Shown: positions 23,031-34,226, numbered from the stretch's first letter. The stretch is 64,000 bases of DNA from Pleurodeles waltl (GCF_031143425.1 NC_090444.1:1351730323-1351794322), one strand, 5' to 3'. Translations and numbers: made by a program. The notes: generated from the letters alone by a model not told the origin.

Positions 23031-23877
23031 AGCCCCCTCGTGGAGCTGGCGTCGTGCACTCATCCGGCTGAGGTGCCCCTCTTCCCTGCCCCCTGAGTTG
23101 CCTGTTTCATTTCGATATGATGCCCCAGCAGTGTTCACTCTGTTTGATGTCTTGTATTGAGTGTGGGCCTCGCCCATGCATTTTGGGCCCAGTGGTCCAC
23201 GGACTATGAATGGTGCAATATCCGGACTTGTACAATTGGTGTATATAATTGATTATACTGTATTTCAGGTTTTGCCTAATGGATTTTTTTATTACAATCA
23301 TTTCCTTTTGTAATTGTGTTCTTCCAGGGGAGGTTGGGGGTTGTAAATCTAATGTTGCAGCATGTATTGGTGTGTGTTGTTGTGGGTGAGGGTGGGGGTG
23401 TTGCGTGTGTGTGTCACTCTCTTTTCCCTCCACCCTCCCTTGTGTTGTAGGTGCAGTACTCACCGTGGTTGTCGCCGCCGTCGTTCGTGCCCCTGGTAGA
23501 GGAGCAGGTAAACTATTGCAGGGAGAATTTGGAGTTCTGGCTCCATGGTGTTCTGGTTCCTCGTGGGTTGTGTAGAGGTGAGGGATTCCCCTTCCAAGTC
23601 CTGTTTCCGCCGTGGTTTTCTTCACGTTGGTTCCACCCCAGAAAAGGTGGCAGATTGGCCTCTCACAATAGTGTGGACGGTACATTGTCTTCCACCTGTC
23701 TGTTGGCGGTGACCGCCATGCTGTTTGTTTGTACCGCCGTGGCGGTCGGAGTGTTAAAGTGGCTGTCTATGTTGGCGGTTTCCGCCATGGTCGTGATACC
23801 ATTTTTTTTACCACCGGCCTGTTGGCGGTCTTACTGCCGCTTTAACACCAACCGCCAGGGTTGTAATGAGGGCCAAA

Positions 23878-25953
23878 GTATCTTTCAAGCACAAAGTACC
23901 TGGTTCGCGTGAAAAATCTCCACAAAGAACCGCAGAGGAGGAGATGCTTGGAAACAAAGGGAGTGTGCGTCGATTTCTCGTGCCGCACACAGTGATGCAT
24001 CATTTAGTTTTCACGCAGGAAGGGTAGTGCATCGATTTCCGGTGCTCGGTCGTGGATCCTCTTCAGGTTGCGGGGTTTTCTGATTGATTATGCTAAATAT
24101 TTGTGTAGCACACTAACAAACACCCTGCTTGTTCCAGTGTATGCTGTTGAGTTACTGTGCCCTTACTTTTTTTCCTTGCCACTCAACATGATACTTGACA
24201 AATACTGACTTCTATTATACATTTGATATTGACACCTCTATACCAATACCTTTTACTCTGACCAGATATTTTTGGAGAGAGAACACATCAGTATATTGGG
24301 AAATGGCATCCAGTAGTATGATATGTGTTGATGCTACTAGACATAATGGATGACTCTGATACCTCTATCTAACAATGTATTTTTTCCTATGCCTGTATGT
24401 ATATGTAGACCATATTGGACCACGCTAGCTTGATACCTTACCCAATGGGGCCCATCCACTAGTATGAGGAGGGTAAAGACTGCTATTTTTGCTGTTTATT
24501 TGTTTTTTCATTGTCTCCACCTACCTTTTTTTGCACATCACGAAGGGGAGATATCACGTGTGTGTTAGTTGATTGTATTCACTCATCACACATCATTGAA
24601 TGTTCTGTACCATTTTGTGACTCACTATCTGTCTCCTATATTTCAGGTTCCAGCTCTATGAAGATCTCCCTACTATGGGTAATAGTTAACTTTAGGATTA
24701 GGTAGGTTAATTGGTCCTGAAGAATCACATGAGATCGTGCAGTCTAAAAAGCGAGAAACATGTTGACCTTGATTTAATATTAGTACTGGGGATCCTGTTC
24801 ATACACACACCACACTCTAAAATTGAGAGATTTGATGACAGTTAGTTATATTTTTCTTTTTTCAGGGGAGATAAGACCTTACCTTGTTCCGTCCCCTCAC
24901 ATTTGTTTTTAACCATGACAGAGGTTAGATATCTTAATAAAATACGTTTCACCTCTAGTAATTTTTAACAGCACTCTTTTTTCTTTTTTCTGTTTACCAA
25001 TCCTACACACTATATACATTGACCGGCTAGTATTTATTATCAAAAGATCTCCGGCAAAGAGCCCCCCTGTGGGGCCCGTCAGGCATTGCAGTGCCAGCCT
25101 GACGAGGAGCACAGCCCAATGATAAAGCATGTCACCAAATGGTGATTGAGGGCTCTTGTTCCAACAAGTTAAATTCCCAGGGACTGTCGATATATAGGAT
25201 TCCATTCCCTTAGTGGAACTGTGTATACCTTTTGATTTATATGCAGGCACAGGCTCCCAGCCTGCCCTGCAGACAATCCTGACGCTGCTTTGAGCAGCAT
25301 CAGGATTGGCTGGGAGCTCTGGCCAAAAACACATCCGCTCTAAGCTCTCCCCAGCACTCCCCCTCAGAGCACATCACCCACGTGGCCGTGTTTGTTATTG
25401 TTTCCTTGTAAAGGTTGTGCAGCTGCTGCTGCTGGCGGGGGTGGGGGTGACGCTCCTACGCCCTCATGGAGGAGCTACCCCTGTCTGGACATGTACAACT
25501 TTTTAAATACACTGCACCTTGCCCTTGGGGCTATGCTAGGGCCTACTCTAGGGGTGGCTTACATGTAGTAAAAAGGAAGGTTTAGGCCTGGCAAGTGGGT
25601 ACACTTACCAGGTTGAAATGGCAGTTTAGGTTGCACACACAGGCTTTGCAGTGGCAGGCTGTAACATGTTTGAAAAGCTACTGCAGTGGGTGGCACAATC
25701 AGTGCTGCAGTTCAACTACTTGTATTTAATTTGCAGGCCCTGGGCACATATGGTGCACTTTACTAGGGAGTTACAGGTAAGTTAAATATGCCATTTGTGG
25801 AGAAGCCAAACTATCATGTTTTAGCGTACAAAGCACCTAGTCAACAGTGGTAAAGTGCCCAGTATCCTAAAGCAAGAAAAAATTAAGTCAGAATACAGGA
25901 GGTCATAGGGCAAAAAGTCATGGGAAACTGTACCAAGGATTCCAGGTCTAACA
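23878..25953 (+). repeat. remainder of LTR-family copy A2, with unknown insert
   Basis: Family sequence resumes directly after the Harbinger (23,878 to about 24,090, matching the region near 40,600-40,800). It returns at about 25,500-25,953 (matching 41,860-42,120) and ends TCTAACA. The stretch 24,090-25,500 in between does not match the other copies and appears to hold one or more insertions, including the hammerhead-like segment at 24,713. Confidence 0.55.
24713..24768 (+). ncRNA. degenerate hammerhead-like motif
   Basis: GGTC, CTGAAGA (position 7 may vary), a 31-nt segment without a good stem II, GAAA, a 2-bp ACATGT stem III, then GACC, which pairs with GGTC. It looks like a decayed Penelope-type ribozyme in 24,090-25,020, but the missing stem II makes this weak. 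Confidence 0.35.
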
Positions 25954-25969
25954 GTGTTCCAAACACTGT

Positions 25970-26187
25970 GTAACTTGGGTTATTAGATTTGCATATTAAC
26001 CGCAATATGCAAATCTATTTTTATAATACTTATCTAGTGGGCAGTCATCCCAAGTTACACTTGACTTTTGGTTCCTTTAGGGGATAACCGGTCCATACCC
26101 CTTTCTGAGTTCCCACTTACAAATTTGCTATTTTCTCTTGGGCATTCCCTCAGGAAATTTTTTGGGACCTTTCTCGTCTATGGTTAA
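25970..26187. mobile_element. 218-bp insertion flanked by 17-bp direct repeats
   Basis: agtgttccaaacactgt occurs at 25,953-25,969 and 26,188-26,204. The sequence between contains inverted repeats (gtaacttggg/cccaagttac at 25,970 and 26,049, and a 12-bp hairpin around a GCATATTAACC loop region). The long target duplication suggests LINE-type retroposition, but I see no poly(A) tail or tRNA-like promoter. Confidence 0.55.
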
Positions 26188-26189
26188 AG

Positions 26190-26660
26190 TGTTCCAAACA
26201 CTGTTGTTCAAGGTGCTGTAGTAGGAGTAGCTGTGACAGGGTTTATCCAGACATCTCAGAATTCACAGATTTTTGCCTGGACACCACCACAGAATCTTCA
26301 GTCATTGGAAAGGGAGGAGAATTGTCTTCATTACACCAATTGCATAGGGAGAAATAGGATCATTTGATGATAAGATGTTTCCCCGATGGTTTGAGTACAC
26401 TTCAGAGAATAAGAGAGTGGGAGAATCAGAGAGACTATCTACTAGCCTGGAAAAGGCAAGAACCTTAGATGTGCTGAAATTAAAGGTTGAAATTATCAGA
26501 GGATACTTAGATATTTCACATTTAAATCAATATCAGGTGAATTAACTGATATCTTTATATAGAGAAATTTTTAAATGTGCGGCTGTCACCCATGATAAAT
26601 TAACTGAATTGGTGAGAAAATATGAGGTGGATCTTTCTAAGAGTGTTCCTGTAGCAAAGT
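26190..26660 (+). pseudogene. gag: ERV1 gag, middle part (fragment 2)
   Basis: Resumes gag in the same orientation after the 16.4-kb insertion. Weak coding sense, Gln/Thr/Pro-rich and then charged, is broken by stops. The assignment rests mainly on its position between fragments 1 and 3. The next LTR-family fragment interrupts it at about 26,660. Confidence 0.45.
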
Positions 26661-28430
26661 CATTCTTTTTGCTCCTGTTCTTTGGCTGATGCTGGTGGCT
26701 GAAATTGTCCTGGGCTCCGCTAGCTAGGCCTAGGGCCAGTGCTCTGTCCTCCAAAGGTATATGGTAATTGATTTAATTCTAATTGGCCAATACAACCTAC
26801 CTGTAAGTACATAGTACGTGGTAAGGCTTGTAGGTTTCAAGACCCCAGTGGATATAATGCATGTACGTGTGCACTGCTGTGGTGTCTGGTGTCATTTTAA
26901 AGCCAGGCCTGTCTTGCAGGCTGGTTTTAAAATGAAACTATGTTCAAATTGGGCATTGGAATTAAACAAACTTCAAAAGTCCAAAACTACCTTTTTATAA
27001 CTTATAAATCACCCCTAAGGTCTGCTGTAAGTGCCTAAGGATAGGGTGCCTTGTTAAAAAAAGCAGGGGCAGTATAACATATTTTACATGTCCTGGTGAG
27101 TAAAAACAACAAAATTAGTTTTTCTCCATTGTAGGGCTGCTAGCGCCATAGGCTAACATGGAGAGGGTTTTTTACGCTTAATAAAGTCTAACTTTTAATT
27201 GAAGCTAGCCAGCAGTATCATTCGAAGTATCAAAATAGTAGTTTCAAGAAATCCAACAACTTGCCAAGGTTGGATTTGTTATAACTATTACAGGGAAGTA
27301 ATTTTAGAACTTACTTTGCTGGCATTACCTAAAGCAGTCCTATAGCAACCTCTTCTGACTGGTCAGCCATTGATAGCCTGAGCCAAGCTGCTTCCTGACT
27401 GGGTGTGAAGAGGCATTGGGTTTAAACAATACAGCCATTTTGTGGGAGAAGATTTGTTTCTTGGAGAAGCCAGGGAGAGGAAGGGGGTTGGGTAGATAAC
27501 CTGGAATTCAATGGCAGGACCCAGGCCAGCCCCCACTTCCTTGATCCCGTCAGATGGGAGCCCCCTAATTAGATTAGGAGAGGGGTTAGAAGGAGAGTGT
27601 AGTCAGATGTTATGTGAACCTCTTGTTTGGGTTACACAGACACATATACCAAGAAAAGAATTTGTTGATTTTGAGTTTTGTAAAAACAGTGCATTCTGGG
27701 TCAAAAATATGACCTACCTCACATTTACTGATAATAACAGAGGGAAGTAACTTGCCCCTTTTGGTTGGGGTGTCCCCTTCTTGCCAGCTCAGGATGGAGA
27801 ATAAATATGGGAGATCTGAAGGTGCTCCTCACATTAGTGCCTGGAACATCAGAAGAAGAAGGACAGCCCTGCAGGACCCTTCAACTGCACCACAGAAGGC
27901 TTGCACTCAGTATGGCTGCACCTTCTGCACTTACAAGGCTCCACAAAAAAGACAACACTGTCCTTGACTCAAAGGAAAAGGAGTGCATTCCCTGATCAGC
28001 AAGAGGTACAACAGAGCTGGAAAAAGTCACCTACCAAGCGAAAGAGAGGGTACCACAGCTGACCACTTGCTACAGGACTTTTTCTGGACTGTACAGGTGC
28101 ATTGTGGGAAATTGAGCACCTAACTCCCAAGAGGCAATTCATGGCCTGATACTGGACCCTTATTTCCCCCAGACAAGCTCAGAACCGAAACAAGATGTCA
28201 AAGTTTTGAAAACTTCTGCAACGTTTTATAGAAAAGCTCCAGGAAGACCACCTCCAAGTCGAGAGTAAAGCCACTGTCATCTACTCATGAATCAGCCTGA
28301 ATGTGCTGATTTGTACTGCTGAAAGCTCTGGAGCTCCTCACCACCGACATCAAGGACAAAGATGTCCAGAGGTTCAGTGAGGTATCGCACTGCAGCAGGT
28401 CATTTTGTCGAATTAAACTCTGCATCCCAC
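26660..28430 (-). mobile_element. LTR-family fragment A3 in ERV1 gag
   Basis: On the + strand it matches the copy at 31,318-33,805: a gccctggg-like start, 'attttaaa' blocks near 26,890, a cacccctaaggt segment near 27,010, and the later gaccac-rich part. Both ends are incomplete, so the exact boundaries and target duplication are not visible. Confidence 0.6.
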
Positions 28431-28439
28431 AACATTTAC

Positions 28440-29600
28440 GAACAATTTTTCAAAATTTAGAGTAAATCCTGCACAGTGGTATATAAAAGTTGACAGATCT
28501 GTAAACATTTCAGAGGTTTTCTGGGCAAGTGTGAATACTTTCTTTGATATCTTGGTGCTCTGTGGGCTGAATGCAAGGTATCTGTGCAATGACCACATTC
28601 TGAACCTCCAAGAGATGCATCTACTTGTGCACCTTCACCTGTGGTAATGACTAAATATGATGAGATGATTACCTTTTTGAAAGGAAAAGTTCCAGCGAGA
28701 GACATTCATTTGTTAAAGATTAATAGGACCACACAAAAAGCTAAAGAATTAGTGCATGCTTATTATGAATGATTATTGTCGGTGTTCAAACAACACAGTG
28801 GACAAGAAAATCCTGAAAAGGGAGGTATGGGGAGTTTTGTGTCACTGTGCATTCTTGGGTTGCAACCAGAGATCAGTATGCACATTCAAAAGAATCTGCT
28901 TTGTTGGCAGAGAAACTCTTTAGATGAGATCTTGAGGTACGCAAAATACTGTATTGATGAGCAGGAAAGGAAACAGAAGAGGCTTAATGAGAAGGTTATG
29001 CATGCGCAGACAAAGCTGTCTCAAAAGGGGTTTTCAGAACCAATCACATGGTGGAAATGTTAGTGGAACACAAGGTGTTGGTTTTGAGGCTTGAAGTCAA
29101 ATGGCTCAAGGTGGAGTTGGTGTTTCACGAGATCGAGGTCGAAGTGTTTCGGTTGATCTAAATTCAGGAGTAGACATTGGAATGTTGAAGAAAACAACTC
29201 CTTGTCATTATTGTAACAAGCTCAGGCATTGGAAGAGAGAGTGTAAGCAGAATCTGAAGCAAGTGAGAGGAGATGGACAAATGCTGGGTGTCAATCACGC
29301 ACAGATGGAAAATGTCCCAGTTCAAATACCTGCCCAAAGAATACAGATGCCGGTGCAATTACAAGGTTCCGTGACACTAGTCCACAAGCTTTGACTGGCC
29401 TATGGAATATGGGAAATATCAGATTCAATATGAAGCAGGTAGCAAATTCAAATTCATTTCAAAATCATAACTCATTTCAACAATCTCCCATGTTGAAAAA
29501 TAAGAATTTTGATTCTGTCAATGCCCTATGACAGTGCCTGAAAGAGCAGGCGGATCGTGTACTTGGCATAGTCTTAGAGGTAGACCGAAGTGGACCATTT
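28440..29600 (+). pseudogene. gag: ERV1 gag capsid and nucleocapsid (fragment 3)
   Basis: Readable capsid-type sequence to about 29,040, with an open piece at 28,776-29,063, then a 97-codon piece (29,101-29,394). The latter contains one zinc knuckle of the form C-x2-C-x4-H-x4-C at 29,203-29,244. The Gly that normally precedes the His is Arg. Stops at several places show that it is not functional. One knuckle plus the neighbouring protease and RT style suggest a class I (gamma/epsilon-like) retrovirus. Confidence 0.65.
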
Positions 29601-29885
29601 GTAGAAGGAGAGGTTAATGGGCACTAAGTATGATTTCGTAGTGACACAGAATCTACCCGTTCCACTGTTAGAACAGCAGAAGTCCATGACGGGCCCCGCT
29701 AGGGAAAAAAGATCCAAGTTTTAGGTGTCACAAATAAGAAAATTACAAATCCTGTTCCATAGAAAGCACCCATAAAGTAGATTGATTTGAGGAAAACCAT
29801 CAGTTTGTGAAATGTGATTCAATTCCTGTAAATCTGTTACGAAGGGACCTATAGTGCAAGTTAAATTGCACAATTTACTGCACAC
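29600..29885 (+). pseudogene. pro: ERV1 protease fragment
   Basis: Follows gag directly. The active-site triad region is at 29,643-29,651, where the third residue of the D-T-G motif is changed. Stops occur downstream. The sequence is cut off near 29,885 by another LTR. Confidence 0.5.
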
Positions 29886-29889
29886 TGGA

Positions 29890-31110
29890 TGAGGTTGCAG
29901 AAGCGCTTTTAAATAATGAAAATTAATGTACTTAACATGTAGAAATAACGTGTAGGCCTCAGATGTAAAGTTATATTTTAAAAGCAAATGAGAGCACTAG
30001 ACTTTCACAATGACTTGTATTTAGTTAAACAGGTTGCCAAATGCATTTTTCTTGACTTTTACAAACCCTGACCAAGGTCAGAAATGTGAGATGTTAAACT
30101 TTCAATGACACGCACATACTGATAAATCTATGACAATAGAAATTGTTAGATTTTGACCTTTCATAGGCATAGGTTTTATAGAATATAGTAAAGTATTACA
30201 ATGTTTAGTTAATTTCCATAGAATGTTCACATGACCAATGAGGTTTGTTAGTTTAGATTGCTGAGAAACCCATTAGCTCATAGTGTAATGTAGAGGAGTA
30301 ACCATGACCTGTAGTTGTCATATAGTAAGTGAACGCTGGGAAAACATTTGTGACTTGCACGATGTTTCATACAATGTTTAATTCTAAAGTTTAATATATT
30401 GAAGCTATTGTCTTTTGACTGCTTAGAAGACAGAAGCTTTCCTGATCCCATGATGACACCTTGCACTGATTGGATGAGCTGACTGAGGATTCCAACAGTT
30501 TATTTCAACTACAGATATGAAGTCTATATAAAGATGTGTTCCTATAGTAGATAGGTTGACATGCCAGGACACTCTCTTGAAGGTTTCTCTTCAGGTCTCT
30601 TTGCAGACGCTTCTCAGATTCATTCCGAGAGACTCTTATTTTCCCTTGCCTGATCTATGCTGCTGTGAGACTCTACTGAGTTTCTTGAACCTCTTTTTAT
30701 GGGAAGTTCTGCTTTATGATTTGAGGTTTCTATGCTAAAAACTTAGTGCTTTCAACTCTCAAATGTGGAGCTCTTTATAAATTCTGACTGATGCTTTTCT
30801 CTCATTCTCTATAGCTTAGAATAAGGATTTTTTCCCTTTATGGAACACACTTGAATGCTGTTGCTCTCTTACTTATCATTTATGATTACTTTGATTGATC
30901 TAAGTGAACTAATAAGATTTAATATTGATTCTGCTAAAGAAGAATTACAAATTTTGAGACTTTAATAAATCTTTGTAACTCACACCAACTCTCATCACTG
31001 ACTCCCAAAGATTGAAATTGAACCTGTAATTAATAAATGGATTTCCAGCTCCTGATTAATTCTTACTTGCAGCAAAGTTCTGTCACCCTGGGGCTAGCAA
31101 CTGTGGGGAC
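29890..31110 (+). mobile_element. solo LTR-like insertion in ERV1 pro-pol
   Basis: Non-coding block with TATATAAA at 30,525 and AATAAA at 30,964, and a CAGC-type end near 31,080-31,110. It separates the protease fragment from the RT N-terminus. Exact ends and duplication were not resolved. Confidence 0.45.
30525..30532 (+). promoter_or_regulatory. TATA box of the solo LTR
   Basis: TATATAAA, with AATAAA about 440 bp downstream, in LTR-like order. Confidence 0.45.
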
Positions 31111-31119
31111 TTAATGTCC

Positions 31120-31312
31120 AGATGAGTGCATAAGATCTATGCCATAAACCAAATATTTAACTAACATTGTTGCTCTACCAGTGTTGAATTTCAAATGCAT
31201 GATGAAGATGTTGAATTTCAAATGGCCAGACAAAAAACAGCTGTAGGATTATATTCTGTGAGAATAGTCTAGGAATTACCACCCAATTTTAGAGATACAG
31301 TAAAAACAGTAG
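31120..31312 (+). pseudogene. pol: ERV1 pol, RT N-terminal fragment
   Basis: Short decayed coding stretch with a DEDVEFQMAR segment, then ELPPNFRDTVKTVVW. Its sense continues after the 2.5-kb insertion at 33,811. Confidence 0.5.
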
Positions 31313-31317
31313 TATGG

Positions 31318-33805
31318 TGTGAGAAACTAGGGCTGATTGCAGAGGCCCCATAACTTTTTGCCCCCATTTTCCACTTTATGCTGGTGTTTTCCTGACTCTG
31401 ATGGTGCCCTGGGTACTGCTAACCAGTCCCAGGGCCTGTGCTCTGTGTAAAATGGATATGCAAATTAGGCTAATTATAATTGGCTAAGTTAACCTACCTA
31501 TAAGTCCCTAGTATATGGTAGGGCATGTAGGTTTAGGGACCACAGCATAGGTGGTGCACACCTAGGTGCATTGCTGAGGTGCCCAGTGTCATTTTAAAAG
31601 CAAGCCTGCCTTGCTGGCTGCTTTTAAATTAAAGTTATATGCAAATTCGACTTTGGAATTAAAGGTACTTCCAAAGTCTTAAACTACCTTATTTTTACAT
31701 ATAAGTCACCCCTAAGGTGTGCCCTATGTGCCCCTAGGGCTGGGTGCCATGTAACTATAAGCAGGGATTTTATAAAAATAGATTTATAAGCCCTGGTGAG
31801 GTAAAAACAGCCAAATTCGTTTTTCCCTCATTGAAGTAAATGGCCTTCATAGGCTAGAATGGGCAGACTCTATTTTAAATTTTAAAGTCTCCTTAAATGT
31901 TACATACCAAGACTTTGGTATCAAATTGATTGTTGTAATAAATCCCACAACTTCCAGTTGTTGGATTTAATATAACTAGTGCAGGTAAAAAGTTTAGACT
32001 TTACCTAAAAAGTTGCCAATTTCAGCTCTGCATTGTTTTTGCTGCTGTGCTCTGATTGGCCAGCCTGCAGCAGCTTCTGCCAGGCTACCTTGATGAGGTG
32101 TGAAGTGGCCTGACTTCACACAAAGGAATGTGCTTGGGGAGAGAATCTCCCCTCAGCAGATGGTGAGGCAGGAAGGGGGAGGGCTGCCAAACTGGTCTTC
32201 AAAGGCAGAGAAGGACATTTGGAGCACCCAGCAACACCCCCACATCCTGCAACCCCAGACAATTAGGTGCCCCCTTGATTAGATTAGGAGAGGGCAGGAG
32301 AGGGGTGTGTTTATGATTTTTAGCCACACCAGTGGGTGGGCTCAGCCAGATGTAACCTCCAAAAATCAGATTCATCCATGTTGGATTTTTAGAGACTGTT
32401 GCCTTCTGGGATGGATTTTTGCCACACTTCCCAGGAAGTGGTCATCACAGGGGGACGACCCTGTCCCTGATTGGAGAACCAGGGCCCCCCTGCTTTTCAC
32501 CCAGGAGCAAGGATAAAACTGGCAGACCTGCACCCACGCCTCAGATCCCCTCCAGAATTCAACAAGAAAGGAACTAAAGAAGAAGAAGGACTGCCCTGCT
32601 GGAGCCCTGGCCTGCACCTGGACCCTGCACTCAGAAGGACTGCACCAGCTGCACACTTGGGCTTCACCACAAGAAGGACTTTGCCTGGCTTCAACTGGTT
32701 CAAGGAGGGACTCCCTGTTTGCTACAGGTGAAAAATTGCTAAACCAGAGTCCCCTGCACCAACTCCTGAAGAAAGCGACCAGCTGACCACTGTCCAGTGG
32801 CCAAAAAGGAGTTTGCGCCAGGTGCATTCTGGGAGTTGAAGTCCGCACCCCCCAAGGACCATCACAGAACTTCTGGACCCTTGGGGTGAGCTGTTGACCC
32901 CAAAAGAACCTTAAAAGAACATCTGGGTGAAGCCCCAGAAGTTTGGAAAAGATTGGAGAATTTTTGAAAAAAAGCTCCATAAAGTGACCGACCCGCCGCG
33001 GAAATTCTAGCCGGCTTGCCTCAACCGCGACCCGGCCTGGCTTTGTGGTTCGTCCCGGTAAAGAAAAACATCCAAAAAAGAGACTAAGTCCGAACGTAAA
33101 AAGTTGACCGGGACCTCCCAGCCATTGTATCCGAGAAGGGCTCCATGGACGTCGGATCAAGATCCAGGTTTACCCCGGTCGAAGGATTTTCATCTCGAAA
33201 AAACGACTAAGTCCGAAGGTAAAAGTCTCCACCGAGGAAACCCACATCGCGTATCCGGACAAGGGCTCCAGGAGGTCGGATTCAACTGGCAGGTTCGTCC
33301 CGGTGAAGAAAAACTTCAAAATAAAGACTAAGTCAGAAGGTAACTTTTTAACCGAGGCCTCCCGCGACCTGTAGCCGAGCAGGGCTCCATCGCGGTCGGC
33401 CTGAAACTTTGACTTTGGCCCGGTCCTGGTGCAACCAGATGACCCGATTGGCGCTTTTTGTTTCTAAGCGCTAGAAAATAATAATACTTTAAAAATTCAT
33501 ATCTCCGGTTCCCCTGAACCGATTTTAATAGTTTTTGTGTCATTTTAAAGATAAAAATATAAGCTATTTTTATAAATTGGTTTTGGATTTTTAAACTGTT
33601 TCCTGTGTTTTATTTAATTACTGTTTTGTGATATTTGAATGCTTTACACTTTGTCTCCTAAGTTAAGCATTGACGCTCGATGCCAAGCTACCAAGGGTAG
33701 AGCTGGGATTAATTTACTGAGACCTAACTGTACCTATGTGGAGGTTAGTGGCTTGTTGCTAGGTGTAGGTACCTACCTGCCCTACCAATAACCCATTTTC
33801 CAACA
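31318..33805 (-). mobile_element. complete 2.5-kb solo LTR (family copy A4)
   Basis: TATGG is duplicated exactly at 31,313-31,317 and 33,806-33,810. On the - strand the element starts TGTTGGAAAATGGG and ends TTTCTCACA, so it has TG...CA ends. It has no coding capacity. Between about 33,080 and 33,430 it contains three to four imperfect repeats of roughly 110 bp (gactaagtccgaaggtaa core). It shares its 5' sequence features with copies A1, A2 and A5. A 5-bp duplication and TG/CA ends identify an LTR. Confidence 0.75.
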
Positions 33806-33810
33806 TATGG

Positions 33811-34226
33811 GATTTTCAGGAAAATACATCAGACTAATCAAAGGTGCAGAACAGGTCCGAAGAATGATAAAACCAAATGCTGTGTTTGCATGAAATGGAC
33901 CCATTACAAGTTTACAGAAGCCCAATCAGAAATACAGACTTGTACAGGATCTTCGAAAGATTAACAACATAGTTGTCCCATGCTGCCGCACAGTACCAAA
34001 TCTAGCTACAATATTATTTCAGATTCCTTGCCCTGCTGAGTGGTTTACCGTTTTGGATCTATGTCAGGCCTTCGCCTCTGTTCTATTGCATGATGACAGA
34101 CAGTTTCTATTCTCATTTGTGATTGCTAAATTCAGGGTTGGTCGTAGAGTGGTCAGTGTGGGATCCATCTATTACTCTAATAGTTCCAAGTCAACCTTTT
34201 TCTCCCATCTAAACAGACCCGTAGGA
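33811..34226 (+). pseudogene. pol: ERV1 pol, reverse transcriptase fragment
   Basis: Decayed retroviral RT, fingers and palm start: a KYRLVQDLRKIN motif near 33,935, a proline-rich PxxTVPN-like segment, then FTVLDLCQAF (motif A) near 34,045-34,075 and LHDD. One stop lies near 33,890. It ends where a hAT-like repeat begins, before the catalytic YxDD motif, so that part is missing. Style is class I retroviral. Confidence 0.7.

Larger units (their letters stand above)
15291..23546 (-). pseudogene. HARBI1-like: Harbinger transposase, right arm (spliced, decayed)
   Basis: Exons: 23,546-23,464 (83 nt, phase 2, GTGAGT donor), 16,445-15,791 and 15,691-15,309 (stop TGA). The short intron (15,790-15,692) is 99 nt, as in the left arm. 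Damage: a frameshift at the G-run near 15,986-15,993, a Gly in place of the second catalytic Asp (GSVHGAY), and TGA at 15,602-15,600. The acidic C-terminus (EEEEAEEEDIDNRN) and its stop survive here, unlike in the left arm. The first intron, about 7 kb, contains the opposite-strand Myb-A gene, the satellite array and the 64-bp array. Confidence 0.8.
11192..23874. mobile_element. composite inverted (head-to-head) Harbinger element
   Basis: Both ends carry the same terminal sequence in inverted orientation (tcattacaaccctggcgg plus a further match in the GTGTTAAAGCGGCAGTAA block), flanked by TAA at 11,189 and AAA at 23,875. The left arm (11,192-15,290) reads: terminus, transposase exon 1 (+), 64-bp array, coding minisatellite, Myb-A (-), transposase main exons (+). 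The right arm (15,291-23,874) repeats this order in mirror image. The arms meet within or just after the transposase 3' ends, so neither arm has a normal Harbinger right end. All genes inside are damaged. Excluding the satellite array, the arms differ in length because the left Myb-A has a large internal deletion. Confidence 0.8.
9566..25953 (+). mobile_element. 16.4-kb LTR-family insertion in ERV1, with nested elements
   Basis: GTGTT is duplicated at 9,561-9,565 and 25,954-25,958. The insert begins TATTAGAAATTGGG, a decayed form of the family start TGTTAGAAAT, and ends TCTAACA, so both the short inverted termini and a 5-bp duplication are those of an LTR element. Inside are two successive copies of the family 5' end (9,566 and about 10,869) but one 3' end. 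This suggests that one copy inserted into another and part was then lost. A MITE and a composite Harbinger lie within the two copies. Confidence 0.6.

Noticed and set aside
25230..25340. Hairpin aatcctgacgctgc/gcagcatcaggatt near 25,290 as a terminator or attachment site
   Set aside because: Isolated short hairpin in repeat DNA without a T-run, partner site or recombinase.
25040..25500. Host exon suggested by GC-rich, codon-like sequence
   Set aside because: Surrounded by LTR-family sequence, with no splice-site pattern or recognisable protein.
30556..30738. Small frame downstream of a TATA box at 30,525
   Set aside because: The TATA box and AATAAA fit an LTR promoter and polyadenylation signal. 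The frame is short and without features.
32372..33160. 262-codon - strand frame
   Set aside because: Lies inside a solo LTR whose ends and duplication are defined. No domain seen and composition looks like chance.
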